A stretch of DNA of 64,000 bases, from positions 4,278,001 through 4,342,000 of the forward strand of contig CBDDCH010000002.1 of the NCBI GenBank assembly GCA_965226215.1, given 5' to 3'. This document shows positions 25,915 through 33,845 of this stretch, one piece after another. This DNA comes from G963668345 sp965226215 (GTDB taxonomy: Bacteria > Acidobacteriota > Terriglobia > Bryobacterales > UBA6623). Each line of letters starts with the position of its first letter. Position 1 is the stretch's first letter. A program made the translations under genes and the position numbers. The notes beneath the pieces are model-generated. The model was not told the DNA's origin and made no database searches. It saw only the letters and a list, made by a program, of their open reading frames with translations.

Positions 25915-26817
25915 ATGCCGGACATGAGCAAACAGGGCGTCCAGCCGCTTTTCGATTTTTTGCAAGGCAAGTCAGCGCAGATAGAAGTTCCGCGCATCTC
26001 GAAGATTGATCGCTGCGGGTTGTCGTACACGGACAAGGTCGCCCTGATTACCGGCGCGACGAAAGGTATGGGGGAAGGCTGCGCCAGGGTCTTCGTGGAC
26101 GCCGGGGCCAAGGTGATGATCTGCGGACGTGACACCGGGGCCGGAAGCAAGGTAGCGAAGGAGTTGACGGCAGCGGGTCCGGGCGAATGCGTCTTCGAGA
26201 AGTGCGATGTCAGCAAACCAGACGAAATCCGTGCGTTGATCGAGCGCACGATCGAACGCTTCGGCCAACTCGACTGCTTGTTCAACAATGCCGGCTACCA
26301 TCCCCCGATGGGGCCGATCGATGACTTCACCCTGGAAGATGTGACTAACCTTTTGCAAACGAACTACGTAAGCCAGGTCATGGCCTGCAAGTACGCTCTC
26401 CCTCACCTGCGCAAAACCAAGGGCAGCATTATCAACATGGGCAGTTGCACGGGGGTACTCGGACAAGAGGGCGGCGCTCTATACGCCGGCACGAAGGGCG
26501 CCATCAGCGCGTTCACGAAATCACTCGCCATCGAGGAAGCGCGCCACGGTGTTCGGGTCAATGCCGTGTTACCCGGCAACATCTACACGGAAAGTCGAGC
26601 CCGGATGATCAAACAACTAGGCGCAAAGGGAGCGGAGATCGACCGCTGGGCGGAGGGGAACCAGCCGATCGGCCGCAGCGGAACGCCGGAGGAAGTCGGC
26701 CAAGTAGTCCTCTTCCTGGCCACGAGTGCGGCTTCCTACCTGACCGGGCTCGAGCTCATGATCAGTTCCGGGATCGAGCTGGGCACCGGGCTGAAACATC
26801 CGCCGCTCTGGTTGTGA
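25915..26817 (+). CDS. SDR-family oxidoreductase
   Basis: 300 aa, AAGGAG 6 nt before the ATG. Classical short-chain dehydrogenase core after a 40-residue leader: cofactor loop TGATKGMG (46-53), NNAG (124-127), catalytic Ser177, Tyr190 and Lys194 (YAGTK). PEEVGQVVLFLATSAASYLT is the usual C-terminal helix. Arg71 following the second beta strand (ICGRD) suggests NADP preference (weak inference). Substrate unknown; proximity to the RraA-like aldolase and symporter is compatible with sugar-acid or hydroxy-acid catabolism. Confidence 0.88.
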   Translation: MPDMSKQGVQPLFDFLQGKSAQIEVPRISKIDRCGLSYTDKVALITGATKGMGEGCARVFVDAGAKVMICGRDTGAGSKVAKELTAAGPGECVFEKCDVSKPDEIRALIERTIERFGQLDCLFNNAGYHPPMGPIDDFTLEDVTNLLQTNYVSQVMACKYALPHLRKTKGSIINMGSCTGVLGQEGGALYAGTKGAISAFTKSLAIEEARHGVRVNAVLPGNIYTESRARMIKQLGAKGAEIDRWAEGNQPIGRSGTPEEVGQVVLFLATSAASYLTGLELMISSGIELGTGLKHPPLWL

Positions 26818-26936
26818 GGCATGACGCAGGAGCTTCGCGCGACGGTGTTGCGAGAGACCGGCGGACGGATGAGCCGAGATCTACGGGAGCGACACGTCGC
26901 TCATCTCCCGCTCACCGGGGGGAAGATTATGGGCAT

Positions 26937-26958
26937 ACTGTATGTCTTAACGTACAGT
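26937..26958. promoter_or_regulatory. Probable operator of the toxin-antitoxin pair
   Basis: ACTGTA (26937-26942) and TACAGT (26953-26958) are inverted around 10 nt, and another TGTACA follows at 26963-26968. A TACAAT hexamer at 26965-26970 could be the -10 box. The site lies 24 nt upstream of the antitoxin, where a Phd-type antitoxin would bind for autorepression. Confidence 0.5.
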
Positions 26959-26981
26959 TAGATGTACAATAGAGAGAAGCC

Positions 26982-27251
26982 ATGCCAGAAGAAATACCGA
27001 TTACTGAAGTACGAAGCCAACTCACATCCCTCTCCAACCGTCTCGCCAAGCGGCCGCAGGCCGTAGCCGTTACCCGACGGGGTAAACCGGTGCTCGCCAT
27101 CCTCCCTTGGGATCTCTACGAGACACTTACGGAGACCATGGAGATCATGGCCGACGAAGAGTCGCTGCTTGCTCTCCGTCAGGGAATCCGAGAAATCGAG
27201 CGGGGCAAGGCGATCCCCTGGGACCGTGCCAAGAAAAAGCTCGGATGGTAG
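26982..27251 (+). CDS. Type II antitoxin, Phd/YefM family
   Basis: 89 aa, ribosome site AGAGAGAAG. The N-terminus IPITEVRSQLTSLSNRLAKR...VAVTRRGKPVLAILPWDLYETL is the Phd/YefM DNA-binding fold, and the C-terminal half (EIMADEESLLALRQGIREIERG) is the acidic helix that wraps the toxin. Three nucleotides separate it from the toxin gene. Expected role is neutralisation of the RelE-like toxin and autoregulation. Confidence 0.88.
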   Translation: MPEEIPITEVRSQLTSLSNRLAKRPQAVAVTRRGKPVLAILPWDLYETLTETMEIMADEESLLALRQGIREIERGKAIPWDRAKKKLGW

Positions 27252-27254
27252 GCG

Positions 27255-27635
27255 GTGATCTTCGACATATTTATCGCGCCCACCGCGCTCAACATGCTCG
27301 CGGGGATTTCGGACAGAAGGGCGCGGGTCAAAATCCGGGAGCGAATCGATGCCCTCGCCCGAGATCCGGAGAAACAAGGCAAGCCCCTCACCGGAGAGTT
27401 TCTCGGCTATCGAGCCGTTCGCACTCTCGGGCAGCGCTATCGGATCGTTTACCGGGTCAGCTCCGCTGAACGCAAAGTCTGGGTTGCAGCGGTGGGTATT
27501 CGAAAAAGGGGGAGCAAGACGGACATTTACGAACTCGCACAAAGGCTGTTGCGTCTCGGCCTCATTGAGACTCCCGCGAAAAAGCCCACTCCTCAGAAAA
27601 AGAAATCCAAGCGAGGAAAACGCGGCAGGGGGTGA
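27255..27635 (+). CDS. Type II toxin, RelE/ParE superfamily
   Basis: 126 aa from GTG. The core (residues 1-95) has the RelE/ParE pattern: FIAPTALNMLAGISDRRARV, LARDPEKQGKPLTGEFLGYR, RTLGQRYRIVYRVSSAERKV and WVAAVGIRKRGSKTDIYELA. The last 25 residues are an unusual Lys/Arg-rich extension (TPQKKKSKRGKRGRG) that could add RNA or ribosome affinity. Probably a ribosome-dependent mRNA endonuclease; a ParE-type gyrase poison is less likely. Confidence 0.86.
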   Translation: MIFDIFIAPTALNMLAGISDRRARVKIRERIDALARDPEKQGKPLTGEFLGYRAVRTLGQRYRIVYRVSSAERKVWVAAVGIRKRGSKTDIYELAQRLLRLGLIETPAKKPTPQKKKSKRGKRGRG

Positions 27636-27713
27636 GTGGAGATCGAGGGGCGCGTCTAGGCAGTTGGTTATTGCTATCGTAAAAACGAAACAAAGGAAGC
27701 AGGAGGCACGGCT

Positions 27714-29945
27714 ATGCTTGGATTGTTACTGCTTGTTGCGGCTCTTAGCGCCATGCCGGTTTCGGCTGAAACCGAGGCTGCCTTTTACGTTGCTACCGAT
27801 GGCGACGACGCCTGGTCCGGCAAATTGGCCGCGCCGAATGCGGAAGGGACCGACGGTCCTTTTGCCACGCTCGAAAAGGCACGCGGCGCTGTGCGCGTGG
27901 TGATCGCTGAAGGACTCGACAGGCCGCTTACCGTGATGGTTCGCGGCGGCAAGTACTATCTGGCGGACACGTTTCTTCTTGAGAAGGAGGACAGCGGGAC
28001 GCGGGACCACCCGGTCACCTACCAGGCCTATCCGGGAGAGGAACCCATTCTGAGCGGGGGCCGAAAGATCACCGGATGGAAGCCCTACAAGGGTAAGATC
28101 CTGCAAGCCGATGTTCCCGCGGCTAAGGGAGGCAAGTGGCGTTTCCGGCAGTTGTTCCTGGACGGCAAACGTCAGATCCGGGCGCGCACTCCCAACTTCG
28201 ATCCTGAAAATCCCCTCTACGGAGGCTGGGCGATCGCGCAAAAGCTCAGGGAAGGCCGTTCCGATGCGTTTGAGTACGAACCCGACGTGATCAAACCCCG
28301 CTGGTCAAAACCGACCGAGGCTGAAGTTTTCCTGGTACACACGATGGGACTCACCGACATCGTACCCATCAAGTCGGTTGACGCGGAGAGTCGCGTCATT
28401 ACGCTGAAGCACCGCGTGGTCGATCACTCGGCGATGCCCTACGCCTTCTATCGAGGGCCGCACATGTCGATCAGCGAGGGTTATCACTTCTACGTGACGA
28501 ACGTATTGGAGGAGCTGGACCAGCCGGGCGAGTGGTCTCTCGACTCGGAAGAAGGCGTGGTCTACTTTTGGCCCCCGAGCGGTTCCGTCGAGGGCAGGGA
28601 AGTGGTCGCACCTGTACTCCAAACTCTGATTGACATCAGCGGCGGCTCTCACATCACCATCTCGGGATTCACCTTCACCGAGACCACCACGGGAATCAAC
28701 ATGCATCGCGGGGGCCAGGAGGGCTACGGCGCCATGCTGCCGACCCAAGGGAGAAGTTACATCGGCGAGGCCGTGCATCTCGAGCGGGCCGAATACTGCC
28801 GCATCGAGAACAATCATTTCTACGGCGTCGGCGGCAACGGCGTCTACGCCGAAGGGTACAACCTGCGCAACGTCATCCGGCACAACGAGATCAACGAAGC
28901 GGGCGGCATCGGCGTCTGCCTGATCGGCAGCTATTATTCGAATCCCGCCAAGCCAAGGAGGCATCCGCTTTATAACGAAGTCGTCGACAACTACATCCAC
29001 GACAGCGGGGTGTTCGACAAATACGTGGCCGGCGTATTTCTCGGGCTGAGCGAAAGCAACATCATCGGGCACAACCGCATCGAGAACATGCCGCACCACG
29101 CCATCAACTTGGGGAACAGCGGATTCGGTCGCAACATCGTCGAGTACAACGAGATCCGCAATGTCGGCCGCGAGTCGTGCGACAAGGGAGCCATCAACAT
29201 GTGGATGGAAGATCCCTACGGGCTGGTCGAACGGCAGGCGGAGCGCTCCGGCCATGTGATTCGCTACAACCTGATCGCCGACTTCGAGAGCCAGCGCTTG
29301 GAACAGGGGACGCTTAAGCCCTGCAATCCAGCGTTCGGAATCTACCTGGATAACTACACCAGTAACAGCTTCGTCTACGGGAATATCGTCGTCCGCAGCG
29401 GCAGCGTCGGTATTTATTTGCAAGGAGGGAAAAACAACATCGTCGACAACAACATCGTTGTGGACTCCTTGTGCGCGACGCACATGGGTGGCTGGTGGCA
29501 GCCGCAGATGGAAGGCTTCATGACGGGCAACCATTTCACGCGCAACATTTTCTACAACACCGACGACAGCCCGAAGGTCATCCACCGGCACATCGGCTTT
29601 ACCACAGAGCCGCTCAGCGACGCCATCGGTGTCTCGGACTACAACGTGTTCTTCAGCGCGGGCGGGGCCGGGTTCACCATTCGAGAAAGTTCTTCCCCGC
29701 TGTCGGACATGGAAGAATCCAAAAGGACCTACCCCTTGTGGCCGAAATACGAAGAGATCCCTCTCGAAGAGTGGCGGAGGATGGGCTTTGACACCCATTC
29801 GGTCGTCGCCGACCCTTTGTTCGTGGACCCGAAAAACGACGACTTCCGGTTGAAGCCCGATTCGCCGGCCCTGAAGCTCGGTTTTCAGCCCATCGACCAG
29901 AGCAAGATCGGGCCCCGAGAAAGGCCGAAACACAGTCCCAGATAG
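27714..29945 (+). CDS. Exported right-handed parallel beta-helix protein
   Basis: 743 aa, AGGAGG 7 nt before the ATG, Sec signal MLGLLLLVAALSAMPVSA. FYVATDGDDAWSGKLAAPN and GPFATLEKARGAVR are the standard entry to polysaccharide-active beta-helix proteins, followed by an N-terminal beta-sandwich stretch with YPGEEPILSGGRKITGW. From about residue 300 the chain shows repeated beta-helix rungs (HITISGFTFTETTTGI, YCRIENNHFYGVGGNGVYAE, NVIRHNEINEAGGIGV, NFVYGN-type turns) until about 640. Typical of pectate-lyase-like or other glycan-degrading enzymes; the cleaved glycan is not identifiable. It ends against a convergent PQQ-propeller gene. Confidence 0.85.
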   Translation: MLGLLLLVAALSAMPVSAETEAAFYVATDGDDAWSGKLAAPNAEGTDGPFATLEKARGAVRVVIAEGLDRPLTVMVRGGKYYLADTFLLEKEDSGTRDHPVTYQAYPGEEPILSGGRKITGWKPYKGKILQADVPAAKGGKWRFRQLFLDGKRQIRARTPNFDPENPLYGGWAIAQKLREGRSDAFEYEPDVIKPRWSKPTEAEVFLVHTMGLTDIVPIKSVDAESRVITLKHRVVDHSAMPYAFYRGPHMSISEGYHFYVTNVLEELDQPGEWSLDSEEGVVYFWPPSGSVEGREVVAPVLQTLIDISGGSHITISGFTFTETTTGINMHRGGQEGYGAMLPTQGRSYIGEAVHLERAEYCRIENNHFYGVGGNGVYAEGYNLRNVIRHNEINEAGGIGVCLIGSYYSNPAKPRRHPLYNEVVDNYIHDSGVFDKYVAGVFLGLSESNIIGHNRIENMPHHAINLGNSGFGRNIVEYNEIRNVGRESCDKGAINMWMEDPYGLVERQAERSGHVIRYNLIADFESQRLEQGTLKPCNPAFGIYLDNYTSNSFVYGNIVVRSGSVGIYLQGGKNNIVDNNIVVDSLCATHMGGWWQPQMEGFMTGNHFTRNIFYNTDDSPKVIHRHIGFTTEPLSDAIGVSDYNVFFSAGGAGFTIRESSSPLSDMEESKRTYPLWPKYEEIPLEEWRRMGFDTHSVVADPLFVDPKNDDFRLKPDSPALKLGFQPIDQSKIGPRERPKHSPR

Positions 29946-29981
29946 TCGCCGCGCACTTTGGATTTAAGTCGATGTGTGTAG

Positions 29982-30001
29982 GGGCACAGCATGCTGTGCC
30001 C
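29982..30001. repeat. 20-bp perfect palindrome, family C
   Basis: GGGCACAGCATGCTGTGCCC, preceded by GTAG, lies between two convergent genes and could serve both as terminator stem. The same 20-mer occurs at 38758-38777 and 55676-55695, and a one-pair variant (GGGCACGGCATGCCGTGCCC) at 44385-44404. Confidence 0.85.
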
Positions 30002-30010
30002 GGGGGTTGG

Positions 30011-31453
30011 CTAGCGTTTCCCAAAGCTATACAGAGCCTTCAGCGTTCGAACATAGATCCGTCCGTCCGCGATCGCGGGGGTGGCGAAGCACTCGTCGTC
30101 CAGCCGATTAGTTGCTAGGACGTCCCACTCGCCGGTCGCACTCAGAACCGTGATGGCGCAACCTTGGCTCACCAGGAAAACTTTGTCGTCAGCGGCGACA
30201 ACCGACGCCCAGTAATCGTCTACTGCCTCTCGTACGCGAGCCTGCTTGAGAACTGTCTCGCGTTCAGCGTCAAGGGCCGTGACGATCCCTCCGTTCTTCA
30301 CCATGTAGATGACGTCTTTGTACAGCAATGGTGAAGGCGTATTGGGCAACGACTTGCGGTAGCGCCATAGAACGTTCGTGTCGGTAAGATCTCCCCGGCG
30401 GCCGTTCGGCCGGATGGCGACCAGACTGTTTTCACTTTTGAGCCGCGCGATGTAAAACTTCCAGTCATGCTCGCGGACGAAGCCGTCGTTGTCGATGTCG
30501 GCGTTGATCCAGTCCCCCGTGAGCCGGGGATGCCGACCCTCGTCTTTGGCGATTTTACCGTCTTGGTTGGCGTCGTTCTCGGCCAGCAGTTCCTCAAACG
30601 CAGGCAGCTCGTGCGTGCTTCCCGCGCCCCCGATTCCCTCGCCGTAGGCGTTGACGTAGATCGCGTCTCCAACGATGATGGGCACGCACTTTACCTGCCA
30701 CCCGATCTTCCGGACCCACCACAGTTTTTCTCGCGTTGCGAGATCGTAGGAGACGACCTGGTAGGAACCGGGGACCACCAACTGTGGCCGTCCGTTCTGG
30801 GGACGGTAAACACCCGGAGTGACAAAACCTCGCGTGAACTCGGGCCTCTCGACTCTCCAGCGCAGCCGCCCGTCCTGCTGGTCTACGGCGATCATGAAGG
30901 AACTTCCGTCGTCCTGGTCGCAGACGAGAATGACCATGCCCTCCGCTAGGATCGGAGAAGACGCAGAGCCGTTCGTATTGTTGAAAGGGCCAAGAGGAAC
31001 TCGCCAGCGCTCCTCACCGTCCGCGTCATAGGAAAGCAGCCCGAAGTCACCGAAGAAAACGTAGACATTCTCGCCGTCGGTCGCGGGGCTGGGGGTCGCC
31101 GGCCCGTGAAGACTGTGGAAAGGTTGTTGGCGTGGGCGGGGAGCTCGACGACGCCAGAGGACCTGGCTGCGCTCCCGCTGCAGGCAAATCGTCAGCAGTT
31201 TGTCACCCTCGTAAGCCGTCACGAAGATGCGATCTTCCGTAAGCGCCGGTGAAGAGTGACCCGGAGGCAGGGCAGTTTTCCAAATGACGTTCTTGTCCGG
31301 ACCAAACACTTCCGGCAATCCCGTCGTGTCGGCAACTCCGAGGCCGTTGGGACCTCGAAACTGTGGCCAGTCGGCAGCCGGGAGTCGGGTGGCCGGCAAC
31401 CACATCACGAAGATCGAGCAAACAAAGGCGCGAAATCGAATGTGAGCTGTCAT
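30011..31453 (-). CDS. Exported PQQ-like beta-propeller protein with EF-hand pair
   Basis: 480 aa with a signal peptide (VCSIFVMWLPATRLPAAD). DWPQFRGPNGLG opens the propeller, as in many BamB-like/PQQ-repeat exported proteins. Blades show PATDGENVYVFFGDFGLLSYDADGEERW-type repeats. An insert holds two EF-hand-like calcium loops, DANQDGKIAKDE and DIDNDGFVREHD, as seen in planctomycete and acidobacterial relatives. No quinone-ligand set could be verified, so it may be a binding rather than a redox protein. The TAG stop sits in GCTAGCC near the family C palindrome. Confidence 0.85.
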   Translation of the reverse strand: MTAHIRFRAFVCSIFVMWLPATRLPAADWPQFRGPNGLGVADTTGLPEVFGPDKNVIWKTALPPGHSSPALTEDRIFVTAYEGDKLLTICLQRERSQVLWRRRAPRPRQQPFHSLHGPATPSPATDGENVYVFFGDFGLLSYDADGEERWRVPLGPFNNTNGSASSPILAEGMVILVCDQDDGSSFMIAVDQQDGRLRWRVERPEFTRGFVTPGVYRPQNGRPQLVVPGSYQVVSYDLATREKLWWVRKIGWQVKCVPIIVGDAIYVNAYGEGIGGAGSTHELPAFEELLAENDANQDGKIAKDEGRHPRLTGDWINADIDNDGFVREHDWKFYIARLKSENSLVAIRPNGRRGDLTDTNVLWRYRKSLPNTPSPLLYKDVIYMVKNGGIVTALDAERETVLKQARVREAVDDYWASVVAADDKVFLVSQGCAITVLSATGEWDVLATNRLDDECFATPAIADGRIYVRTLKALYSFGKR

Positions 31454-31791
31454 GGGAACTCTACTGGCGTGAAACCACTAGCCTATCGCAGCCTGTGGGG
31501 AAAGTCCTTCGCCTCGACAAATGGGTACACGAAGATGTGAAAAAATGGTGGGTACAGTCAACCGCGGCGGAAGAAGCCATCGCTCTCCTGGCGCTCGGCG
31601 CCGGCGACCACAAACCGGCGCATCTGCTGCCGCGTGAGACGGTGAGCATGCTCCATGGTGACTCGCCTTCACCTGCCGTGTGCCCGGACCCGACCGCTGT
31701 GCTTTCCGGATCATCTGGTGTTGGAAACACTCCCCCCTTTCAGGATCATCTTGCATCGGATAACTCTCGGAGCGACAAACGATGGCTTGCC

Positions 31792-31797
31792 TATAAT
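31792..31797 (+). promoter_or_regulatory. Consensus -10 box immediately upstream of a start codon
   Basis: TATAAT ends 6 nt before ATG 31804, so transcription initiating about 7 nt downstream would start at or next to the ATG. No clear -35 hexamer was found. The rest of 31454-31803 has no gene; a long in-frame extension upstream of the ATG lacks family resemblance. Confidence 0.4.
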
Positions 31798-31803
31798 ACG
31801 GTG

Positions 31804-32439
31804 ATGGTTTGCCCGTTGTGCGAGAAGCGCAAGGCCAAGCGAGACTGCCCGGCGAAGGGCATGAAGATCTGTTCCATTTGCTGCGGCAGCGAACGGGAAG
31901 TCACCATTGATTGCCCCTTCGAGTGCCGCTATTTGCAGGAGAGCCGACAACGAGAATACAAAGGCAAGCTCGATCCCAAAAACTTTCCGTCAAAAGAGAT
32001 TCGCATCGATCAGAGTTTTTTGAGAGACCATGCCGAGCTGCTCAACATCTGCGGAAGAAGCCTGCTGGAAGGCGCTTCGCAGACACTGGGCGTCGTGGAC
32101 CGTGACGCGCAAGAAGCTCTAGAAGCCCTCGTTCGTACGTACAAGACCCTCGACAGCGGACTTTATTACGAGAGCTGGCCGGCTTCGTCGCTGGCTCAAC
32201 ACGTTGTGGATCATCTGCAAGAGAAAGTGCGAAAGTTTCGCGAGGAACAGACCCGCCAGACGGGAATGACCCAAACCGGTGACAACGACGTTCTGAGGAC
32301 TCTCGTGTTTCTCCAACGCATGGCCCTCGACCGAGACAACGCCCGTCCGCGGGGAAAGGCGTTCCTGGACTTCCTGCGCCTCCATTTCCCTGATCCAGAG
32401 CAACCCTCCCCAGGGTCCTTAATCATTCCCGGCGTTTAG
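31804..32439 (+). CDS. Cys-cluster (zinc-binding) protein of unknown function
   Basis: 211 aa from ATG 31804. The first 43 residues carry nine cysteines arranged as CPLC...C...CSICC...C...C, ending CPFECRYL, suggesting one or two zinc sites of treble-clef or ribbon type. The rest is helical with charged and hydrophobic alternation (ICGRSLLEGASQTLGVVDRD, QEALEALVRTYKTLDSG). The N-terminal pattern occurs in uncharacterised acidobacterial proteins as far as I recall; no function is known to me. Probably first gene of a run with cbiX and the DinB-like gene, all on the plus strand with gaps of 47 and 94 nt. Confidence 0.7.
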   Translation: MVCPLCEKRKAKRDCPAKGMKICSICCGSEREVTIDCPFECRYLQESRQREYKGKLDPKNFPSKEIRIDQSFLRDHAELLNICGRSLLEGASQTLGVVDRDAQEALEALVRTYKTLDSGLYYESWPASSLAQHVVDHLQEKVRKFREEQTRQTGMTQTGDNDVLRTLVFLQRMALDRDNARPRGKAFLDFLRLHFPDPEQPSPGSLIIPGV

Positions 32440-32486
32440 GGGAGTCGGCCTACGCTGGGAAATTCTAGTGCTAGACTAATCGGTTA

Positions 32487-32867
32487 GTGGAGCCGGGAAA
32501 AAAAGTTGGGCTGATCGTCTTCGGTCACGGCTCCAGCATCGAACAAGCCAACGAAGGCGTCCGCCGAGTTGCCGAGGCGACGGCTCGTCGTTGCGGCCTT
32601 TCTTTATGGGAAGCTGCGTTTCTCGAATTGGCTCAGCCAAATCTCGAAAAGGCGGTCGGCGCGTTGGTCGAAAAGGGGGCCGGCAAGATCGTCGTGGCGC
32701 CCTATTTTCTGACGATGGGAGTGCATCTGCAGCGCGACCTGCCTAACATCATGCAAGAAATCTCGGCCCGGCATCCAAATGTGAATCTTATTTGTTCCCC
32801 TCCGCTGGACCGGCATCCGGGACTGGTGGATATTCTCGCTGACCGGGTGCAACAGACAATCGCGTGA
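32487..32867 (+). CDS. cbiX: Sirohydrochlorin chelatase, short CbiX type
   Basis: 126 aa from GTG, the size of the short homodimeric CbiX. LIVFGHGS (His) and VAPYFLTMGVHLQRDLP (His, metal-binding) are the two conserved active-site segments, and CSPPLDRHPGLVDILADRV is the usual C-terminal motif. Inserts cobalt, nickel or iron into sirohydrochlorin for cobalamin or siroheme synthesis. No other tetrapyrrole gene is adjacent, so the metal cannot be inferred. Confidence 0.88.
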   Translation: MEPGKKVGLIVFGHGSSIEQANEGVRRVAEATARRCGLSLWEAAFLELAQPNLEKAVGALVEKGAGKIVVAPYFLTMGVHLQRDLPNIMQEISARHPNVNLICSPPLDRHPGLVDILADRVQQTIA

Positions 32868-32961
32868 TGCGAAGAGGGACCGGCGGCTGGGTGAAAGCGG
32901 CACAGCTTCGTGATGAAGGCCGAGGCGATGTCCCGGGCTCCTCGCCAGATAGGAAAATTCA

Positions 32962-33573
32962 ATGCGCAAACTTTACCGTTCGACTCTGTTGCCGTTGGCA
33001 CTCGGCGTTCACCTTGTCGCGGGGTTGGGTTTCCCTGCGACAACTGAAGTTCAGGAGGCTTCAAAAGTGATGCAGGAGGCGGCGGATCGTTTTCTGTCCC
33101 TGATGGAAGAAATCAGCGAAGAACAATGGGATGCAAGTGCCGCGAGTAGCCGCCACAGCATCGGGGAAGAAGCGGAACACATCGCCTTGGCGCATCAAGA
33201 TCTGCAGAACCAAGTCGTCAAGGCCATGCAGGCGCCCGCGCAGCCGGAAACAGCGAAAGAGCTGGAAGGCAAGGAATTGCGGCTCCGGCAGCTGATGTTG
33301 CAGGCATCGAAACGAGCCGAAGGCTACCAGCCTCCGCAAAAACTAAAGACCAAACCCGAGGTCTTGGAATTCTTTAATGCGGCCCACCGGAAAGCCATGC
33401 AGAAATTACGGGAAGGGGGATCAGCGCTCGGGGTACATGTCTTCAAGCACCCCTCGGCCACGTACGGCGACTTGACGGCGCTTCAATGGTTCCACTACAT
33501 CGCCTACCACAACATGCGGCACTGCCACGTGATCGAAACCATCCTGGCGAATACGGAGTCGGCCGGGGAGTAA
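32962..33573 (+). CDS. Exported DinB-like four-helix protein
   Basis: 203 aa, probable Sec signal (LLPLALGVHLVAGLGFPA). The mature part is a DinB/YfiT-type four-helix bundle: FLSLMEEISEEQWDA, GEEAEHIALAHQDL with His, and WFHYIAYHNMRHCHVIE with three His, giving the typical metal-binding triad. Family members act as metal-dependent hydrolases or thiol-dependent transferases, mostly cytoplasmic, so an exported form is noteworthy. Substrate unknown. Confidence 0.75.
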   Translation: MRKLYRSTLLPLALGVHLVAGLGFPATTEVQEASKVMQEAADRFLSLMEEISEEQWDASAASSRHSIGEEAEHIALAHQDLQNQVVKAMQAPAQPETAKELEGKELRLRQLMLQASKRAEGYQPPQKLKTKPEVLEFFNAAHRKAMQKLREGGSALGVHVFKHPSATYGDLTALQWFHYIAYHNMRHCHVIETILANTESAGE

Positions 33574-33845
33574 TCGATGAGTCGGCTCTGGTCGGACGAG
33601 CGCATTGTCCGGTTCGAATGCGCTCAAAACATCAGGGTATGAAGCCGCCAGGATTGCCGGCCGAACTCGAAACTAGGACCGCCAAAGTGGCGGTCGCTAC
33701 CTGTGGTGCGGCCCCGTCCGAGTAGACTCTCCGTTAGAAATGTGGGCTGCTGGACAAACAAGATTGCTTGTCCCACTGAGTTCTTCAGAAGTCTACTAGT
33801 CTACTGTGGCGGCACGGCCTGCTCGACGGTGGTTCTTGGGGCCGA
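33574..33845. repeat. Intergenic with two short hairpin repeats
   Basis: Perfect-stem GACCGCC-AAAGT-GGCGGTC followed by GCTACC at 33677-33695, and GGACAA...TTGTCC at 33752-33773. The same types occur at 2114-2132 (GCTACC tail) and 38573 (GGACAAGCG...CGCTTGTCC). No gene seen. Confidence 0.5.

Noticed and set aside
28305..29933. A 542-codon open frame antisense to the beta-helix gene
   Set aside because: It is the mirror frame of a GC-rich gene with strong third-position bias. Composition is Val/Asp-rich without any domain, and the sense strand has signal peptide, ribosome site and family motifs.
33605..33635. GGTTCGAATGC resembling a tRNA T-loop
   Set aside because: No acceptor, D or anticodon stem can be formed around it.
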